The notes under the pieces: model-generated
Told to the model about the DNA's origin: nothing
Database searches by the model: none
Seen by the model: only the letters and a program-made list of their open reading frames with translations
In this document: one piece after another, positions 31,308-36,444 of the stretch
How the letters are laid out: every line of letters starts with the position of its first letter
Position numbering within the stretch: the first letter of the stretch is position 1
Program-made: the position numbers and the translations under genes
DNA from: Welwitschia mirabilis
Lineage: Eukaryota > Gnetophyta > Gnetopsida > Welwitschiales
NCBI GenBank assembly: GCA_051453625.1
Contig: JBOZIK010000001.1
Location: forward strand, 10,828,657 to 10,865,100
Length of the DNA stretch: 36,444 nt
Direction: 5' to 3'

Positions 31308-32545
31308 TGTTAGGACTGTGTATCTTAAAGGAAAGGGATGAATAGGATATCTAAGGCAACTTTTACAATTTGAATGTTTAACACCAAGTTTGTATAATGT
31401 AATATCTCATTTAATTAAATAATATCTATTGCTAATTTAACTATGATAATAATTCATATAATTAATAATGGATATAATAATTTAGCACATGAATTTAACT
31501 AAATAATTAAAAACACAAGAGATGAAAGTATAGCAAATAAGCCTGTTCTCATTTATTGCAAGTGTGGCCTCTAACCACACTGTAATGGAACTTTGCAATA
31601 ATCCTCCACTAAAACAATTGAGATTTTATACCAATCCTTAGCTTCCAAGATAAACAAACTTTACACTAGTCCTCCACTTTACAACAAGACTTTATAGTAG
31701 TCCTTAGCATTTAAGGAAGCTCAAATATCTTTAATTACAATGAAAGAGAATATAAATTATAGAAATACGATAGAAGATGTGATGTAATATAATTAGGCCT
31801 AACAATAAGATATTCAATCCTTATATTTATATGTGCATTAGTATATGTAAGCACAATCATGTTTAGATTATATTGAGGATAAACTCTAGTTGTTATAAAT
31901 CTTGATTCAAAAGTTTATAACTATTGAAACCTCCAAAATGATTAGCTAGTCTTATGATTCTTTTGTCCAACATTATGTGTGCTTTTGAACAGCTATTTTT
32001 GTCAATGATTATATTGGTGATTAATCCCTTCAAGGTTCTAGTTAATTTTTCTTATTACATTCTTGGTTTTTATGTTGGGTAGTTGACCCTTGATAGAAGT
32101 CGATCGATCTCATCATGTTACATTCTTGGAAAATCTCTGGGTAGTTAACCCTTGGATGGAGCAGATTGATCTCTTCCAGTCCATCCCTTAATGTATTAAT
32201 TCAACCTCACCATGAAGTATCATAAAAATCTTTAGGTGGATGACCCCTTAACACTAGGTGCTTAACCCTCTATTAAAAAGTCCATTTTCATCCACAATGA
32301 ATGGTTAACCCCTCAATGATAAGAATTTGACCCCCTATTAAAAATTTGCAATTATAACAAAAATAGGTGGTTATCCCCTTATAATGAATAGTTGACCATC
32401 TAAGTGATTTTCACTTATTTTCTCCTCCTCCTTTATTAGCCCAAGCATCCAAACATTCTTCACATCCTTTACAAACATTATGAACATTAAATTCAATTTA
32501 TTTAAAATTTAGTTTGTCATCAATTAATAATTATGAGGTGTAACA
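31308..32545 (-). repeat. 5' LTR of the nested Copia-type element
   Basis: This 1,238-bp copy starts TGTTAGGACTG and ends GGTGTAACA on the + strand, giving proper TG...CA ends with the inverted TGTTA/TAACA. It pairs with 27904-29139. Confidence 0.95.
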
Positions 32546-33360
32546 TATAAATGTTGCAATATGGAAAAACATCTAATAACAAATTAAAGTATATTTACTA
32601 GTGATGAAAACAATGTAAAAATACCAATTTAGTATAAAAATAAAGTATAAGACTAAACAAGGTAAATGCCTTATGAAAAAATTGATTCCCTTATGCTTAA
32701 GGAGGAAAGAAGAAGACTTATAACTTTATGAATAGATAATCCCTTATCACAGCCATATGGAATATAGATCTAAGGATAGAATTTAGAAAAGGAAATAATT
32801 ATGAAGTATAACATAACTTGTATACCTCAATCCTTAAGCTGGAATTTGCGTATAAAGCCTACGATGTAGTCGTTTATTACAATAGTACATCCTTGGTATG
32901 TTAAATAAAATCTAGCTATAATACATTTCCTTAGGCATTAGGATCAATTACACTAATCCTTAACCTTTTTAATATCTCCTTTAATTCTTTGATTATTAAT
33001 GTGACTATACCTTTCTAGAAGCTTATCTTGGTAATATATTATGTGATTTATAATATAGATCTTCTAGTTCCTATTTCTTTATAACACATTAACAGTTTCA
33101 TGGGTTGAGATGGTGGTGCTAATCTTATTGAATAATTTATCTATTCTAAAGATTAAGTAGCCCAGGATATCCTATAAGTTAGAAATCAAGTATTAATCAT
33201 TTTGGATAGTAATTTGAGAATAATAAGGATAAACTTAGCTAATGATAATTTAATGATAAACATGATATTTATAACCTTAAAAAAGTATTCTTCATTTCAG
33301 TTTAGGAGTAAAATATGTAAAAATTCAAGAATAAACATTATTTTTTGTTACTAAGATCAT
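32546..33360 (-). repeat. 5' LTR of the Athila-like element, part 2, with TATAA duplication
   Basis: This continues the right LTR beyond the nested insertion and aligns with 18586 to about 19430. It opens with TATAA (32546-32550), the second copy of the target-site duplication. Similarity to the left LTR fades near 33360, taken here as the end. Confidence 0.8.
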
Positions 33361-33849
33361 AAGGTTAATTGCTTATGTTTAAGATAATTATCTTTTATGT
33401 AGGTAAAGATAAAAAAATCAAAGTAATGCTTAATTTACTCCAAGTTAAACACAACCTAGATGAATGAATAGTCCCTACACCTTTATGAAATGGAAGCCAC
33501 AAACAATTTAATTATTGAAGTAGAAATTTTAAAACATTAATAAACTTTTATTTCTAGTAATCATAAATAAAACTCCAAATCTTTTAAATTTATTTTTAAG
33601 TAATATATCTTGAAACATAAATATCCTTTAAAAAATAAAAATAAGGGGAAACCATTATCATGTTACTGCCTAAATTTTTTGATTCTTCTTAACAAATTCT
33701 ATTTCTAAGTAGAATTCTTCAAACATCATATTATTAAAATATTATCATATGTATTTAAAACATAAATAAATTTCCTATTTGTGATGAGTAATAAAGCTAA
33801 TATTCCATCTTCTTTAATTAAGATGAAAATTTTTCAAGCAACTCTATAA
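33361..33849. other. Unassigned A+T-rich stretch, possibly LINE 3' end
   Basis: It lies between the estimated end of the Athila-like LTR and the recognisable LINE codons. On the - strand it would be the 3' end of that LINE. No clear motif or poly(A) tail with flanking duplication could be identified. Confidence 0.35.
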
Positions 33850-34960
33850 AAATATTTTTTTATTTTAACACTAAATCATAGAAAATATCAAATATGTTAA
33901 CTAATTTTTACAAGAATATTTATTTAGAGTCATGTAAGAAGAGTAATAAACCTGCATAATCTAGAACATGTGTTTTATTAATAAAACTGTTTAAGAAGTA
34001 TAAGCTTCTTATACTTTAACTTATTTAACTTTTTTATACTTTAGTAATAGTTTAGTTTCTTCTTATCTTGCTATTAACTTTAAAGAAAAGGGAAATTCAT
34101 AATAGTTTAAACATTGTATTTTTTCCTAAAATTTTTAATTATTTTTTAAAAAAATTTAATATTTAATAGTATTGATATAGTAAATGAAATATTTTTCCTA
34201 GTTTTCGCAAGATAAAACATGCTTATAATATTCTTTCATATGAGCTAACAATCCATTAATAGGCTAGGAATTATTATTAATAATAAGAAAAGATTCATCT
34301 ACAAAGTGCAAATTAAGCAATTGTAGATTAGATTTATTACTTTAAATTTCTTTTAAAATATTATATTATAACTCTTAATAAAGGTCATGTGAAGGAAAAT
34401 CTACTACAATAATAAATAACTAAGAATCTAAATGACAACCCTGACAAACTAATCTATAGAGGGAAAATGAATGAAACTAATCAAGATGTAAAAATTAGAT
34501 GGATAAAATACTAACTAAAGTAATCCCTTTCAAGATAAATAATAATGAAATTTCATTCAATTTTATCATACGCTTTGATATAATTAAGCTTACTAAAATT
34601 CATTTCTTAATTATAATAGTTAGTCCATTAACAAACTTTCCAACTATAAGTATATTATCCAGAATATATCTTCCCTTAGTAAAGCTACTCTATTTAAGTC
34701 CAACACTCTGATTAATAAGATTTTCAACTATTCATATAACATATTTAGTTAAAATTTTATAAATATTATTCAAAAGTGTAATGCACCTATAATTTCCAAA
34801 ATACCTTATGTAAAGAGTTCAAAAAATTTCTTATATAATTTATCTTCTACCTAAGCTAGGAGATCTGACCTTTAATAATAGTAGCATTAGATTCAAAAAT
34901 ATCTTCTCATTACTTAAAGAAAAAAGCTCTAGCTAAGGATTACTATGATAAACTATTAAA
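33850..34960 (-). pseudogene. LINE (non-LTR) reverse transcriptase remnant
   Basis: Reading down from 34960 on the - strand, the RT blocks of plant L1-like LINEs appear in order. FGNYRCITLLNNIYKILTK (about 34740-34800) matches FRPISLxNxxYKIxxK. GRYILDNILIV (about 34650-34675) matches GRxIxDNI. NYIKAYDKIE-stop-NF (about 34545-34585) matches DxxKAYDxVxWxF, with Asp changed to Asn and Trp to stop. CQGCHLDS-stop-LFIIVVDF (about 34400-34446) matches RQGxPLSPxLFxxxxD. The catalytic FADD reads FVDE at about 34294-34308. A weak match to the LIKSVL block lies near 33980. The endonuclease half is not recognisable. The protein would have nicked DNA and copied its own RNA; this copy is dead. Confidence 0.82.
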
Positions 34961-36354
34961 AGGATTATGATATAAACATTTTTACTTTTATTTGATAATT
35001 TTCTATAATTCTATTTAAATTATTAACTTAGTAATGAAACACAAAATGACATGTTTTATGTTACATCCAAAAATTGCATTATTTGCTTAATTGATGTAAC
35101 ACTGTAAGATGAAGATCATCTATTTCAAATAGATAATTCTTCAATAATCAACATTTAATCAAATAGATTTACCAAGAAGAAGTATGATAAAATTCACACA
35201 AGCCTAAATCTAAATACTGAGGCAAATGATTCATCCATGAATCATATATCTATCTAATTACTAAAATACCATTTGTAATAATGTTTTATTCTCAAATTAT
35301 TAATTTTTTATTAATTTAACATAATATTTAAAATGAAGGAAAAACTAAATTTTTAAAATGAGGAGATCATGCTATGAGCCTTTAAAAAATGAAACATGTA
35401 CTTAACATAATAATTCAACTCAATGAAAGAAAATCAAGTATGAAAAGTTCAAATTAAAGCATAAAGAAATATCCTAGGTCAAATTGAATATAGTGGAAGC
35501 ACACAACTATTGCACTAGTGAATTAATTAACATGAATTCATATGGAAATATTAATATTATCTTATCAAACTATCACTTTACATAATAAGACAACTATTTC
35601 TTCATGTGACATACAAATAGTTATAACACATGACTTATAATTATCATAAAGAACTACATGTGCAAAAGCATAATTTGATAAGATGCAAAAACTGAAATAT
35701 AATAGAATAGGAAAAAATAATATTTTATAAAATTTAATATGATTTTCAATATCATTTGTAACTTGAATGAATAAGAAAGAGGGTTTAAACATTCAAATCT
35801 ACTAAAGTCCTTTTCATACAAAAAAAAATTTCCTTGAAAATTTCATTAATTGAAATCATATAACTGAATTAATTAAGTAATTAAAACATACCACTTCATT
35901 CTATACAAAATGTAAAAAAAATTAGAATCAAAATATAGCACTTAAAAAACAAAATTCTTCAAATCAACATAGCAAACTATTTAACTTAAATAGGATTTTC
36001 ACTAAATTTCCATACATTTGACTTGAAAGATAGCTCTTTACTTATTATGAAATGAGTTATAAAAGTAATTAAACATTTAATTTATGTTTCAAATCAATAA
36101 CTAATTAATAACAACCAACATATGAATATTTATTATATTAAAGTAATACTTAGTCAATTTCAAGCTATTTTGGTCTAGAGAAAGAGATGAAATGAAGAAG
36201 AAAGAGAAAAGGGAGAGAGAAAATTTAGAAGAATGGGCTTAAAAAGTCTTAGAACCTTTAAAATACTTAGAATATGTCTTTAAAAAAGTTTTCAAAACCT
36301 AAAATCAATTGAAATAGTAGAAGCAGTTCATCTAGAGGAAGCTATAAACATTAT
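34961..36354. other. A+T-rich DNA without a recognised gene
   Basis: The 5' part of the LINE should lie here on the - strand, but no endonuclease motif is visible. A 75-codon open frame at 35565-35792 on the - strand has no recognisable motif and is probably chance. A purine-rich stretch lies at 36178-36225. Confidence 0.5.
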
Positions 36355-36444
36355 TGTAATACCCCTAGCTTTGCCGCATGCTTGGTTAGTTGATTTCATG
36401 TTAGGGTGTTGGTGGATTGGATTTTGATATTATGAATTAGATTT
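36355..36444 (+). repeat. Possible start of another Ty3 LTR (cut by the window end)
   Basis: TGTAATACCCCTAG is a common start of Ty3 chromovirus LTRs in plants, and the following 75 bases are richer in G and C than the flank. No polypurine tract precedes it, so it would be a 5' or solo LTR. Only 90 bases are available. Confidence 0.35.

Larger units (their letters stand above)
27904..32545 (-). mobile_element. Complete nested Copia-type LTR element carrying only gag
   Basis: The element has LTRs at 27904-29139 and 31308-32545, a tRNA-iMet PBS at 31294-31305, a polypurine tract at 29140-29151 and an exact 5-bp target-site duplication TATAA. All signals place it on the - strand. The internal domain is only 2.17 kb. 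It contains a decayed Copia gag (31245-29989), and I find no protease, integrase, RT or RNase H. It is therefore a non-autonomous element or an internally deleted copy. It is inserted in the 5' LTR of the Athila-like element. Confidence 0.93.
17999..33360 (-). mobile_element. Ty3 retrotransposon, Athila/Tat-like, - strand, split by a nested element
   Basis: Two related long direct repeats flank - strand gag, protease, RT, RNase H and integrase remnants in Ty3 order. The left repeat is 17999 to about 19430. The right repeat is 27305-27903 plus 32546 to about 33360. The protein motifs (QIIHR before the zinc domain, KILQS, GNISRR-like and FDVWG-like blocks, DLGAS-type protease) are those of the non-chromoviral Athila/Tat group. 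A tRNA-Asp-like PBS lies next to the right LTR. Integrase is followed by about 3.3 kb without recognisable pol sequence before the 3' LTR, as in Athila/Tat elements that carry an extra region there. Outer boundaries are estimates. Confidence 0.85.

Noticed and set aside
27904-32545. The two 1.24-kb repeats as a segmental duplication
   Set aside because: Terminal TG/CA, PBS, polypurine tract and exact 5-bp flanking duplication show that they are LTRs of one element.
34499-34711. 70-codon open frame on the + strand
   Set aside because: It is exactly antisense to the LINE RT blocks, which are recognisable on the - strand.
35565-35792. 75-codon open frame on the - strand with a hydrophobic stretch
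   Set aside because: No recognisable motif and no supporting context; length is within chance for this much sequence.
1-36444. CRISPR arrays, operons or ribosome binding sites
   Set aside because: The window is plant nuclear DNA; no regularly spaced short repeats or bacterial gene organisation are present.

Overview
This window is intergenic DNA of a seed plant, made almost entirely of old, nested, mutated transposable elements. The plant origin rests on plant-specific retrotransposon lineages (Copia of the Tork/TNT1 type, a Tekay/Del-like chromovirus, an Athila/Tat-like Ty3 element), on primer-binding sites for tRNA-iMet and tRNA-Asp of the kinds those lineages use, and on a fragment of plastid 16S rRNA. 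The DNA is strongly A+T rich. I see no intact host gene, functional RNA gene or CRISPR array. The species cannot be named from this sequence.

Layout. 1-1518: 3' end of a Copia element (end of RT, RNase H, polypurine tract, LTR). 1519-12530: mostly unrecognisable A+T-rich DNA. It holds a GC-richer island (about 1795-2060), an unidentified protein-coding relic on the + strand (5452-6161), a promoter-like stretch near 9.74-9.96 kb and a G-rich stretch with a canonical G-quadruplex pattern (10215-10237). 12531-17998: a + strand Tekay-like Ty3 element with PBS, leader with a 65-bp tandem duplication, gag, protease, RT, RNase H and the integrase zinc domain, polypurine tract and start of the 3' LTR. 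The integrase core is missing. A plastid 16S rRNA piece lies inside its gag.

17999 to about 33360: a - strand Athila/Tat-like element. Its LTRs are at 17999 to about 19430 and at 27305 to about 33360, with gag, protease, RT, RNase H and integrase remnants between. The RT palm with the YxDD motif is deleted. The right-hand LTR is split by a complete 4,642-bp Copia-type element on the - strand (27904-32545). That insert has 1.24-kb LTRs, an exact TATAA target-site duplication, a PBS, a polypurine tract and only gag-derived coding sequence. The left Athila LTR serves as the matching empty site. About 33850-34960 holds a - strand LINE reverse transcriptase relic, and 36355 to the end resembles the start of another Ty3 LTR.

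The likely order of events is: Tekay element, then the Athila element landing close to or within the Tekay 3' LTR, then the gag-only Copia element landing in the Athila LTR. Decay is dominated by G-to-A and C-to-T changes (Trp to stop, Cys to Tyr, PBS changes), as expected of long-methylated, silenced DNA. All family assignments come from reading translated motifs by eye; no database search was run.
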